A stretch of DNA of 64,000 bases, taken from contig JBFXED010000023.1 of NCBI GenBank assembly GCA_050180485.1, positions 1 through 64,000 on the forward strand, given 5' to 3'. Origin of the DNA: CADEGL01 sp050180485 (lineage in GTDB: Bacteria; Pseudomonadota; Alphaproteobacteria; CADEGL01). The notes beneath the pieces are model-generated. The model was given only the letters and a program-made list of their open reading frames with translations, did not search any database and was not told where the DNA came from. Positions 38,832-46,926 of the stretch are shown one piece after another. Position numbers and translations under genes: made by a program. Position 1 is the stretch's first letter. Every line of letters begins with the position of its first letter.

Positions 38832-39515
38832 TCAGACATCCGCCCAGCGGCGGAGCAGGTTGTGATAGATGGCGGTCAATTGAACGATCGCGGGGTTCTG
38901 ATCGGCGCTTGACGAGCGGAGATTCCGGATCGCGGTGTCCAGGTCGAACAGGATGGCCCGCTGGCCGTCGTCCCGGACCATGCTCTGGGCCCAGAACACG
39001 GCAGCCAGCCGCGTACCGCGCGTCACGGCGCGCACATGATGCACGCTCGAGGTCGGATAGAGGATCAGATGGCCCGCCGGCAGCTTGACCTTCTGCGCGG
39101 CATAGACGTCCTCGATCACCAGTTCGCCGCCGTCATATTCCCCGGGCGCGGCCAGGAAGAGTGTGGCGGACACGTCAGTACGCACGCGGTGGGGTGTGTT
39201 GGGAACGTTGCGGATCGCGTTGTCGACGTGGGTACCGAACGATTGGCCGGGGTGATACCGGCTGAACATCGGCGGGAAGATCTTGAGCGGCAGCGATGCG
39301 GTGATGAACAGGGGGTTGCGCCCTAGCGCCATCAGCACGAGTTCCACCAACTCCTTTTGCTCGGGCGTGCCGTAGCGGACCTGCTGGTTGTCCTTCACCA
39401 TGGCGGATTGATCGCCGGCGGTGAGCTTGCCGTCGTCCCAGGCCGCGCGATCCATCAAAGCGCGGCACTTCGCCACCTCGTCGGGCGTCAGGACGTTTGG
39501 AACTTGAACGAGCAC
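38832..39515 (-). CDS. piuC: PiuC/YbiX-type Fe(II)/2-oxoglutarate hydroxylase
   Basis: This 227-residue PKHD-type hydroxylase begins MLVQVPNVLTPDEVAKCRAL and has iron ligands H96/D98 (FGTHVDNAI) and H159 (TSSVHHV), with the 2-oxoglutarate Arg near 169 (TRGTRLAAVFW). In E. coli ybiX lies next to the catecholate receptor gene fiu and in Pseudomonas piuC next to piuA; the same pairing is seen here. Its exact substrate in iron uptake is not settled. It lies between the receptor and exbB. Confidence 0.93.
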   Translation of the reverse strand: MLVQVPNVLTPDEVAKCRALMDRAAWDDGKLTAGDQSAMVKDNQQVRYGTPEQKELVELVLMALGRNPLFITASLPLKIFPPMFSRYHPGQSFGTHVDNAIRNVPNTPHRVRTDVSATLFLAAPGEYDGGELVIEDVYAAQKVKLPAGHLILYPTSSVHHVRAVTRGTRLAAVFWAQSMVRDDGQRAILFDLDTAIRNLRSSSADQNPAIVQLTAIYHNLLRRWADV

Positions 39516-39585
39516 GCGGGTCTATTCTCCTTGTACTGCGGCGATGGCCCGGCCCCCGCGCGGAGAGCCGGACCATGCCGGTGGG

Positions 39586-41727
39586 TCAGAACTTGTAGGT
39601 CCCCGTGAAGATCGCGCTTCGGCCCGCGCCGGGAATGACGTTGCCGCCGCTGCCTTCGTAGTAGCGCTTGTCGAGTAGGTTCTGGACGTTGACCTGCAGA
39701 CCGAACCGCTCGTCGATCTTGTACGAGCTCATCAGGTCGATGCGGTAATAGGCCGGGATCTGGTTCTGGTTGGCCGCGTCGGCATAGTACTCGCCGACAT
39801 AGAACAGGCCGCCACCGACCTCGAGCTTCGGAAGGATGTCGTAGGTCGTCCAGATGTTCCAGGTCAGGTTCGGCGTATTGGGCAGTTCCTTACCGTTCTG
39901 GCTGGGTGTGGAGGTCGAATTGTCCGAGGACATCACCGACAGGCCCGACATGGTCTCCCACTTGTCGGTGATCTTGCCGACCACGCTCAACTCGCCGCCT
40001 TGCACCCACTGCCGCCCATCGAGCACGAAGAAGGAGCCGGTCGGGTCGGGAATTCGGGTGTTGGTTTTCTCCAGCTTGTAGATCGCGGCCTGGATACCCA
40101 GCGTCTTCTCGAACAGGTCGTACTTGGCGCCGATTTCGTAGATTTCGCTGGTCTCGGGATTCACCGCGGCCGTGTTGTTGGCCAGGGTGAAGTTCTCGGC
40201 TGAGGGGTTCGAGGATGTACCCCAGTTGAAGTAATAGCTCTGCTGTTCCGTCGGCTTGACGATCGCGGCCGCGCGGCCGCTGGGGATGCGGTCGACGCTA
40301 TTCAGGTTGCCGCTGTTCGTGTTGTTGCGGAACTGCGCCGAGAAGCGGTCGAAGCGGAAGCCGCCCAGAAGGTCCAGCCATTCCGTCACCGCCACCTTGT
40401 CCTGGATATAGAACGCCTGGGAGTTGGTGTTGGTCGTGGAGGAACTGCTGACCACGCCCTTTTGCGGCGTAGCCTGATAGGTGTTCGGAAACAGGAAGTT
40501 TGCCGCCGGGTTGTTGTTGATGTTGAAGTTGGTCTGGTCGAAAGTCTCCCAGGCAAGCTCGATGCCGGTGTTGATGGTGTGGCCGATGTCCCACGTCTTC
40601 GCGGTAACCAGGAAATCCGACTGGTCCGTGATGGTCTGATAGTCTCGGTCGCTGGTCGGCTTGCTGCGGTTGACCAAAACGCTGGCCTGCGGCGTATTGA
40701 TGGTCGTGCCGTTGGCCAAGCGCGGTGCGGTTGGCGACTGCGATCGGCTCTCGTTGCCGTAGCGCAGCGTGTTGGTCAGCGTGACCGCCGAATCGATGTT
40801 CCATTTGACGCGGTTGGTGACGACGTCGACATACGTCTTTTCGTAGTCGAAGTTGGCGTAGCCGTAGAACGTTTCGCGGCCGACCGGCGCGGGCGCTCCG
40901 AAATAGAACGGAATGCCATAGTCGGGGATGTTATCTTCGGCCTGGTGCAGATAGTTGAAATTGACCTCGAGGTTTGTGTTCATGCCGAAGGTCAGCGTCG
41001 GAAAAATGCCCCAGCGCTGGCTGTTCACATAGTCACGGTCCGCCACTTCGGAATATTCGGCCATGGCATTGAAGCGCAGCGCCGTCGTCTCGTTGAAGAC
41101 ATAGTTGAAGTCGCCTGTGCCGCGGCCGGAAGGCTGGGTGCCGCCCGAAACTTCGACCTCGTTCAGGTTCTGCGCCAACGGCTCCTTGGAGACGTTGTTG
41201 ATGACGCCGCCGGTCGAGCCGCGGCCGAAGATGGTCGAAGAGGCGCCCTTCAGCACCTCGACCGACTGCAGCGCGAAGGTGTCGCGGTTATAGCTGCCGA
41301 AGTCGCGCACGCCGTCCAAGTACATGTCGCCGCGTGTCGAGAAACCGCGCAGGAAGACGTTGTCGCCCTGCGGGCCGCCTTCGCCGGAGCCCAGCGAGAT
41401 GCCCGGCACGTTGCGCAGCGCGTCACGCATGCGGGTCACGTGCTGTTCGTCCATCAGCTCTTCGGTGACGACGGTGATGGACTGCGGCGTATCCATGATC
41501 TCGCCGCCGTATTTGGACTGGCTGGTCATGGTGCGCTTCAGCGGCGAGTGCTCGTCCACCTGCCCGGGCGTCTCCACCGTGACGGGCGGCAGCATGGTGG
41601 GCGCTTGCTGCGCATGGGCGGAATTGGACGCGGCGGCGGCTGCGCCGAACGTCACCGCGGCGACCACGCCGTGGCTCAGCAGCCGCGAACGCAGGTGACT
41701 GGGGAAAGGAAGAAGGTTGATCGGCAT
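39586..41727 (-). CDS. TonB-dependent catecholate-siderophore receptor (Fiu/PiuA type)
   Basis: This 713-residue outer-membrane receptor has a signal peptide ending AHAQ near residue 40, a TonB-box-like LPPVTVET, and a plug domain with PQSITVVTEELMDEQHVTRM and FSTRGDMYLDGVRDFGSYNR. A 22-strand barrel follows and ends LLDKRYYEGSGGNVIPGAGR and a terminal Phe (FTGTYKF). Pairing with piuC and exbBD-tonB supports catecholate siderophore uptake. ATG 41727 has an AAGGG site 7 bases upstream; a GTG at 41733 is less likely. Its promoter and Fur box are about 350 bases upstream. Confidence 0.93.
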   Translation of the reverse strand: MPINLLPFPSHLRSRLLSHGVVAAVTFGAAAAASNSAHAQQAPTMLPPVTVETPGQVDEHSPLKRTMTSQSKYGGEIMDTPQSITVVTEELMDEQHVTRMRDALRNVPGISLGSGEGGPQGDNVFLRGFSTRGDMYLDGVRDFGSYNRDTFALQSVEVLKGASSTIFGRGSTGGVINNVSKEPLAQNLNEVEVSGGTQPSGRGTGDFNYVFNETTALRFNAMAEYSEVADRDYVNSQRWGIFPTLTFGMNTNLEVNFNYLHQAEDNIPDYGIPFYFGAPAPVGRETFYGYANFDYEKTYVDVVTNRVKWNIDSAVTLTNTLRYGNESRSQSPTAPRLANGTTINTPQASVLVNRSKPTSDRDYQTITDQSDFLVTAKTWDIGHTINTGIELAWETFDQTNFNINNNPAANFLFPNTYQATPQKGVVSSSSTTNTNSQAFYIQDKVAVTEWLDLLGGFRFDRFSAQFRNNTNSGNLNSVDRIPSGRAAAIVKPTEQQSYYFNWGTSSNPSAENFTLANNTAAVNPETSEIYEIGAKYDLFEKTLGIQAAIYKLEKTNTRIPDPTGSFFVLDGRQWVQGGELSVVGKITDKWETMSGLSVMSSDNSTSTPSQNGKELPNTPNLTWNIWTTYDILPKLEVGGGLFYVGEYYADAANQNQIPAYYRIDLMSSYKIDERFGLQVNVQNLLDKRYYEGSGGNVIPGAGRSAIFTGTYKF

Positions 41728-42059
41728 GGGCACACCCTTCGTTTGGAGCCATCAGGTCTCGCGTCATTTGGACCTGGCTGGCTCCCCTGGGCGTGCGCCG
41801 GGAAGGAGCTGGCTTGGTGGCATGATGCCGCGCGTGCGAGATCGGGCGCGGCACTCGGATCGAATCGGACTCGGCGGTGTCGTCCGCCGCGGACGTCGGC
41901 TTGGTCCTCGTATTCGCGCGAGGATTTCCCCGCCGGCGTGGGTGCGAACGAATCCGTTCCGGACGCGGTATGGCCATCGATGCGTGCATCGTGGCTTTCC
42001 CCTTCGCCCCCCGCCGCCGGGCCGTGGCACCCCCGCCACGCGCCTCGCGAACCCCTTGG

Positions 42060-42103
42060 CTTATAAGAATGAAGTTCAGTTAATGCAACTCATTCTTAAT
42101 AAC
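42060..42103 (-). promoter_or_regulatory. Receptor-operon promoter overlapped by candidate Fur operator 3
   Basis: On the minus strand TTGCAT (complement of 42083-42088) and TATAAG (complement of 42060-42065) are separated by exactly 17 bases, a good sigma70 promoter reading toward the receptor. The operator TGCAACTCATTCTTAAT (42084-42100) overlaps the -35 box and matches operators 1 and 2 at TGCAACT-ATTC. Repression by Fur when iron is plentiful is the expected logic. Confidence 0.7.
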
Positions 42104-42139
42104 ATAATGAAGCCGCGACCGGCTGTTGCCGAAATGTGA

Positions 42140-42169
42140 CGACCCGCCGAGGAGAACCCCGGCGGGTCG
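42140..42169 (-). terminator. Hairpin after the amidase gene
   Basis: CGACCCGCCG (42140-42149) and CGGCGGGTCG (42160-42169) form a 10-bp stem with a 10-base loop. It lies 33 bases beyond the amidase stop on the minus strand and separates that gene from the iron operon promoter. The following minus-strand bases (TCACATTTCGG) are only weakly T-rich, so termination is likely but not certain. Confidence 0.5.
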
Positions 42170-42202
42170 CGGCAGTGCGAAGATGGATTTTAGATCAGGC
42201 GC

Positions 42203-43609
42203 TTATGTCTTCGCAGCGGGCGGCTTAGGCAATGCGAAGGGATGCCGCCGTTCATAAGCCCGCGCGGCCTTCAAGATGCGGTGCTCGCGGTGGCGCGGCC
42301 CGACGATCTGGAGAGCGACGGGCAGACCCTTCACGAAACCGCATGGCACCGTGGCGGCGGGGCTGTTGGTGAAGTTGAACGGATAACCGAACGGATTCCA
42401 GTCGAGCCAGCGCCGCATGCCGCGCCCGGCCGGGAATTCGGCTCCGGCCTCGAAGGCCGTCAACGGAAGTTGAGGCGTGAGCAAGAGGTCGTAGCGCTGG
42501 AACAGCGCGTTAACGATCTCGCCGTAGCGCGTCCGAGCGACATGTGCCTCGGCATAAGAGAAGACGTCGACGTGGAGGCCGTTCTCCGCCATCTGGGCAA
42601 GACCAGGGTCGATCATCGCGCGCTTCTCTTGCGTCAACGTCCGGTAGATGCGCGCGAGGCCGACGTTGTAGAGACGCTCATACGGTTCGCGCGGATCGTC
42701 GAAGACATGATCGACCTTTTCAACGATCGCACCTTCCGCTTCCAGGACGCGCACCGCCTTTTCGACGGTCTCGGCGATTCCGGGATCGTTCTTGGCGTAG
42801 CCGAGCGTCGGGCTCCAGGCCAGACGCATGCCTTTCACGCCGTCTTCGAGCCCCTCGTGATAGGCCTGCGTCGCCGGTTCGAGCGCGATCCAGTCGCGCG
42901 CATCGGGTGCGGCCATGACCGAGAACATCAGGGCGCCGTCGGTCACGGTGCGGGTCATCGGCCCCATCTGCGACATCGTGCCCATCACGCTGGTCGGGTA
43001 GTAAGGGATGCGTCCGGCGGTGGGGTAGAGTCCGAAGATGCCGGTGAAGCCGGCGGGCATGCGGATCGAGCCACCGCCATCCGTGCCGAGCGCCAAGGCA
43101 CCCATGCCGACGGCCACGCTGGCGGACGCACCGCCGCTCGATCCCCCCGGTGTCTTTGTGGTGTCCCATGGATTGCGCGTGATGCCGCACAAGGCGCTGT
43201 CGGTCACGCCCTTCCAACCGAACTCGGGCGTCGTCGTCTTGCCCAGGAAGACGGCGTTATGCTCGCGCAGGCGCGCGACCGCCGGCGCGTCCTCCTGGCA
43301 GATCTCGCCTTCGGGCGTCAGGCGCGAACCGCGCCGGAATGGCAGGCCCTTCATCATGGCCAGGTCCTTGATGCTGGTCGGCACGCCGTCGACCAGGCCC
43401 TTGGGCGCGCCCTTGGCCCAGCGCGCCTCGGATTCGCGCGCCGCGCGCAACGCATCTTCCTCGGTCACCAGCGTGTAGGAGTTAAGCGCATGGTCCGACT
43501 GCTCGATGCGGTCCAGCGCCGCGCGCGTGGCTTCGACCGGCGACAGCTTCTTGGCGCGATAGAGGCGCAGAAGCTCGGTCGCTGGCATCAAGGAGGGATC
43601 GGTCGTCAT
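42203..43609 (-). CDS. Amidase (amidase-signature family)
   Basis: This is about 468 residues. The Ser-cisSer-Lys triad is visible: Lys in VPTSIKDLAMMKGLPFRRGS, Ser in KTPGGSSGGASASVAVGMGA and Ser in GTDGGGSIRMPAGFTGIFGL. Family members hydrolyse amides to carboxylates; candidates include aryl, aliphatic and glutamyl-type amides and the substrate cannot be read here. ATG 43609 follows a GGAG site; the open frame upstream is Arg/Pro-rich and unlikely. A catabolic role with the following binding protein is plausible. Confidence 0.9.
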   Translation of the reverse strand: MTTDPSLMPATELLRLYRAKKLSPVEATRAALDRIEQSDHALNSYTLVTEEDALRAARESEARWAKGAPKGLVDGVPTSIKDLAMMKGLPFRRGSRLTPEGEICQEDAPAVARLREHNAVFLGKTTTPEFGWKGVTDSALCGITRNPWDTTKTPGGSSGGASASVAVGMGALALGTDGGGSIRMPAGFTGIFGLYPTAGRIPYYPTSVMGTMSQMGPMTRTVTDGALMFSVMAAPDARDWIALEPATQAYHEGLEDGVKGMRLAWSPTLGYAKNDPGIAETVEKAVRVLEAEGAIVEKVDHVFDDPREPYERLYNVGLARIYRTLTQEKRAMIDPGLAQMAENGLHVDVFSYAEAHVARTRYGEIVNALFQRYDLLLTPQLPLTAFEAGAEFPAGRGMRRWLDWNPFGYPFNFTNSPAATVPCGFVKGLPVALQIVGPRHREHRILKAARAYERRHPFALPKPPAAKT

Positions 43610-43705
43610 GGCGGGCTCCTCGCGCTGGGTTCGTCTCGAATTATCGGGCTCCGCACGGCCCTGGCAAATGATGGCTTCTAACGGGCCCCATAAGCCCTGC
43701 TTTCG

Positions 43706-43743
43706 AAAAGGATGCGGGGCGTCCCGAGGAAAGGACGCCCCGC
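43706..43743 (-). terminator. Terminator after the binding-protein gene
   Basis: GCGGGGCGTCC (43714-43724) and GGACGCCCCGC (43733-43743) form an 11-bp perfect stem with an 8-base loop. On the minus strand it is followed by ATCCTTTTC, a short T-run. It starts 20 bases after the stop of the substrate-binding protein gene and lies before the amidase gene. Confidence 0.75.
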
Positions 43744-43762
43744 GGGCGCTGGGAGGCACGCC

Positions 43763-45034
43763 TTACTGTGTCGCCGAATAGACCTTCTTCGGATTCTTGC
43801 CGGGTTCGAAGGTGGCGGGGTCGGCGTCGACGAACTCGTAGACCGCGAACTTGAACTTCTGGCATTCGCCGTTGGCGTTGCACTCCACAGGGCCTGCCAT
43901 GCCGTCATAGCCCTTGGTGGCGAACAGCGCGTCGCGCAGCGCCTTGCGGCCGATATAGGTGTTGCCGGCCTTGTCGGTCACGGCGATCTTCTCGATCGCC
44001 ATGACCGCGATGCGCGCCCCGTCATAGGCATGGGCATGGAAGCCTTGGATCGGCGCCTCGCCGAACTTCTTCGTGTATTCGGCCACAAGCTTCGGATAGT
44101 TCTTGCCGAGCGCTTCCTTCGAGATGTCGGAGTAGGTGATCGGGAAGCCGACCACATCCTTGCCCACGGCGGCCACGAAGTCGCGCGTCATGAGCGCGCC
44201 ACCGCCTACGAGCTTCGTGCCCTTGAGGCCGCTGACATTCTTGGCCTGGCGGGTGATCTGCGCCGCCGCGGCGACAAAGACCGGGTAATAGACGACGCAG
44301 GGCTTGGCGGTCGCCACGCGGGTCAGCATGGGCTGCATGTCCACGTCCTGGGGCGAGACGGCCTCGGACGCCACGATCGCGCCGCCCAGCTCCTTGAAGT
44401 GCTTTTCATAGACGGCCACCAACTGCTGGGCATAGGGGCTGCCGTCATGGACGGTGGCCGCCGTCTTGCAGCCCATCACGTTGTACATCCACTTGGCGTC
44501 GCCCTGGCCCTGCCAGATGTCGCTGTAGATCGTGCGCACGAAACCGTCGAACTGGGGTCCCCGGTTGGGCGCGGTCAGATGCGGCGCCGTGGTCGAGGTG
44601 CCGATGCTGGCGATGCCGGCTTTCCACAGGATAGGCGCGCCCGGCGTCGCGGCACTGGAGCAATCCGGCCCCAGCACGACGACCACGTTCTGATTCGCGG
44701 CCAGCTTGGTGGCCGCCGTCTGGCCGCCCTCGGCGCTGCACAGACTGTCTTCGGCGATCAGCTTGATCGGATGGCCGGCGATCTTGTTGCCGACGTCGGC
44801 GAAGGCCACCTCGACGCCGCGCTTCTGGTCGACGCCCAGCGCCGTTTCCGAGCCCGAAAGCGTCCAATAACCGCCGATCACGATGGGGGCGCCTTTTGAA
44901 ATCTTCACCACACCCAACGGATCCTGCACGGGCGCTTTCGCATCCTGCGCCCAAGCCGCGGCGGCGAAGGCCAAGACGGCCATGGACGCGCCTAGGATGC
45001 GCGCGGGCCGTGCGAAACGATGTCTATCGATCAT
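43763..45034 (-). CDS. ABC transporter substrate-binding protein, branched-chain amino acid (Liv) type
   Basis: This 423-residue periplasmic protein has a signal peptide (ILGASMAVLAFAAAAWAQDA). The Peripla_BP_6 fold is seen as PIVIGGYWTLSGSETALGVD, KRGVEVAFADVGNKIAGHPI, VVVLGPDCSSAATPGAPILW and GFHAHAYDGARIAVMAIEKI. It should deliver an amino acid, amide or related solute to a Liv-type permease. No permease or ATPase gene is in the window, so it is an orphan here. It is divergent from a LysR regulator. Confidence 0.9.
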   Translation of the reverse strand: MIDRHRFARPARILGASMAVLAFAAAAWAQDAKAPVQDPLGVVKISKGAPIVIGGYWTLSGSETALGVDQKRGVEVAFADVGNKIAGHPIKLIAEDSLCSAEGGQTAATKLAANQNVVVVLGPDCSSAATPGAPILWKAGIASIGTSTTAPHLTAPNRGPQFDGFVRTIYSDIWQGQGDAKWMYNVMGCKTAATVHDGSPYAQQLVAVYEKHFKELGGAIVASEAVSPQDVDMQPMLTRVATAKPCVVYYPVFVAAAAQITRQAKNVSGLKGTKLVGGGALMTRDFVAAVGKDVVGFPITYSDISKEALGKNYPKLVAEYTKKFGEAPIQGFHAHAYDGARIAVMAIEKIAVTDKAGNTYIGRKALRDALFATKGYDGMAGPVECNANGECQKFKFAVYEFVDADPATFEPGKNPKKVYSATQ

Positions 45035-45207
45035 GATTGCGAGTTCTCCCCATCGCGATGTCGTTGTTGGCGTTTATAAGTAACGTCATAGTCTTCATTA
45101 TGTATTCGTTTGATTTACATCTTCGGAACGCCAAGAATATCGATCCGATGACCGAAATTATTCGAGCCGGCTTTGCGCCGGACAAACGATGGTTTTTAAT
45201 AAGCGGT

Positions 45208-45222
45208 ATTAGAGTCGCTAAT
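45208..45222. promoter_or_regulatory. CTAAT-type palindrome before the LysR gene
   Basis: ATTAG-AGTCG-CTAAT is a perfect 5-bp inverted repeat that extends to GGTATTAG/CTAATGCC with one mismatch. It lies 18 bases before the LysR start. CTAAT is the reported half-site core for E. coli GcvA, and the encoded regulator is GcvA-like, so autoregulation and control of the divergent binding-protein gene are plausible. Confidence 0.5.
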
Positions 45223-45240
45223 GCCTTCGAGGGAGGTTTC

Positions 45241-46155
45241 GTGCCGCGCCGTCTGCCGCCGCTTCACACGCTCCGCGCCTTCGAGGCCGCCGCGCGCAAC
45301 CTGAGCTTCACGGGCGCCGCGGAAGAGCTGCACGTCACCCAGTCGGCGGTCAGCCAGCAAATCCGGCAACTGGAGGATCAGCTCGGGGTCCGGCTATTCC
45401 GACGCCTGACGCGCGGTTTGGCGTTGACCGACGAGGGGCGGCTTCTCTTGCCCGTGGTGCGCGACGCGTTCGACCGGCTGGGCGCGGCCTTCGATCTGCT
45501 GCACAGCGGCGAGATGCAGCGTGTGCTGGTGGTCAGCGTGCTGTCTTCCTTCGCGTCCAAGTGGTTGGTGCCGCGCCTCGGGCATTTCCGGCGCCTGCAT
45601 CCACAGATCGAGATCAGCCTGTTTCCATCGCCAGCGGTACCGGATTTTGCCCGTGCCGATGTGGATGTCGCCATCCTGTGGGGTGACGGCGAATGGCCGG
45701 GCCTCAAGGTCACCAAGTTCCTCGATGAGGAAATCTATCCGGTCTGCGCGCCATCCTTGCGCGACGGCAAGCCGCCGTTGCGCGCACCGGCCGATTTGCG
45801 ACGCCATACGCTGCTGCGCTCGGCCACGCACGACTTCTGGCGTCACTGGCTAGACGCGGCGGATCTGCCCGACGTGACACCGGGTCAGGGGCCGGTGTTC
45901 GACGATTCCAGCATGATGATCGAGGCCGCGGTGGATGGCTTGGGCGTCGGTCTCGCGCGCGGCGCGCTCGCGGTGGACGATCTGGCCGCGGGGCGGCTGG
46001 TGAAGCCGTTCAAGCTCGCACTGCCTTCGCCACTCGCCTACTACCTGGTGTGTCCAGACAGTACCGCCCAGCGGCCGAAGATCGCTGCGTTCCGCAACTG
46101 GCTTTTGACGGAAGCGGGCGCGGCCCCCGCGCAAAAGTCCAAGCGCAAGCGCTGA
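45241..46155 (+). CDS. LysR-family regulator, GcvA-like
   Basis: This is about 304 residues from GTG 45241, which has a GGGAGG site 4 bases upstream. The winged helix-turn-helix is PLHTLRAFEAAARNLSFTGA and AEELHVTQSAVSQQIRQLED (about 6-46). The effector-binding domain has FASKWLVPRLGHFRRLHPQI and DVDVAILWGDGEWPG, typical of the GcvA subfamily. Many members control amino-acid or beta-lactam-related genes. Its 25-residue C-terminus is Lys/Arg-rich. It is divergent from the binding protein and may be the local regulator of the catabolic region. Confidence 0.92.
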   Translation: MPRRLPPLHTLRAFEAAARNLSFTGAAEELHVTQSAVSQQIRQLEDQLGVRLFRRLTRGLALTDEGRLLLPVVRDAFDRLGAAFDLLHSGEMQRVLVVSVLSSFASKWLVPRLGHFRRLHPQIEISLFPSPAVPDFARADVDVAILWGDGEWPGLKVTKFLDEEIYPVCAPSLRDGKPPLRAPADLRRHTLLRSATHDFWRHWLDAADLPDVTPGQGPVFDDSSMMIEAAVDGLGVGLARGALAVDDLAAGRLVKPFKLALPSPLAYYLVCPDSTAQRPKIAAFRNWLLTEAGAAPAQKSKRKR

Positions 46156-46158
46156 CGC

Positions 46159-46881
46159 TCAGCGCAAAAGCAGCATGACGCCGCCCGCGGCGGAGACGGT
46201 CAGGATCGCCACGCGCATCAGGCGTCCCGCGACGAAGTGACCGAAAATCTGAGCGGCCAGAAATCCCGCTCCGACTCCGGGCAGCAGGATCGCGCTCATG
46301 AACAATTCCCGCTGACCGAACAGCCCCACCATGGCCAGCGCCGCGACCGCGCCCGCGCCGGCCACGGTGAAATACGCCCCCAACATGGCGCGGATGGTGG
46401 AGGGCCGGGCGTTTTGCAGCACGAGCGCGATCGGCGGGCCGTGCGTGCCGACCATCGTGCCCATCACGCCCGAGGCCGTGCCGGCCAGCACGAAGGCGCG
46501 CGGCGAAGGCGTGAACCGCACGCCCGACGCCGTGATTGCGACGCCCACGAGAATCAGAGCGCCGAAGATGCGGGGCAGGGACGGTCCGTGGAGATAGGAC
46601 AACAAGGCGGCACCGATGGCTGTTCCGATGGTCAATCCCGCGACGGACCAGCCCAGATCCCGGCTCTCCAGTTCCCGGCGTCCGCGATAGGCCATGGCCA
46701 GGGTGAGGATCAGGCTCGACATCAGCACGGGGCCGGGAACGAAGCCGGGCTCAACCAATGCCAGCAAAGGTACGGCGATGAGCGCGATCCCCATGCCGAC
46801 CATGGCCTGAATGGCCGCGGCCGCGGTCATGATGGCAAAGGCGCTGACGATGGTCGTGATGGAGAGGCCGAGATCAAGCAT
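46159..46881 (-). CDS. TauE/SafE-family permease
   Basis: This is about 240 residues with seven or eight hydrophobic spans. It carries the family features AAAIQAMVGMGIALIAVPLL and TASGVMGTMVGTHGPPIALV (GxxxxGxxGPP-like). The family exports sulfite, sulfoacetate or other organic anions. The neighbouring class III aminotransferase would fit a taurine-like pathway (aminotransferase then sulfite export), but the rest of the cluster argues for amino acids; the substrate is open. ATG 46881 is chosen over an upstream start at 46905 that has no site. Confidence 0.85.
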   Translation of the reverse strand: MLDLGLSITTIVSAFAIMTAAAAIQAMVGMGIALIAVPLLALVEPGFVPGPVLMSSLILTLAMAYRGRRELESRDLGWSVAGLTIGTAIGAALLSYLHGPSLPRIFGALILVGVAITASGVRFTPSPRAFVLAGTASGVMGTMVGTHGPPIALVLQNARPSTIRAMLGAYFTVAGAGAVAALAMVGLFGQRELFMSAILLPGVGAGFLAAQIFGHFVAGRLMRVAILTVSAAGGVMLLLR

Positions 46882-46926
46882 GGGCGGCCAGAATGCGCCG
46901 CCCATGCGTGATTGGGAAGGCGCGGC

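Larger units (their letters stand above)
41728..42202. other. Long leader/intergenic region before the receptor gene
   Basis: This 475-base gap holds the receptor promoter and Fur-like box (42060-42103) and a hairpin (42140-42169). Between the promoter and the receptor start lies a leader of about 320 bases with no convincing gene; open frames in it on both strands are Arg/Pro-rich and look non-coding. The long 5' untranslated region may have a regulatory fold, but I recognise no known riboswitch. Confidence 0.5.

Noticed and set aside
41728..42059. Arg/Pro-rich open frames in the receptor leader as small genes.
   Set aside because: Composition matches non-coding GC-rich DNA, with no start signals or similarity; the region is better explained as a long 5' leader.
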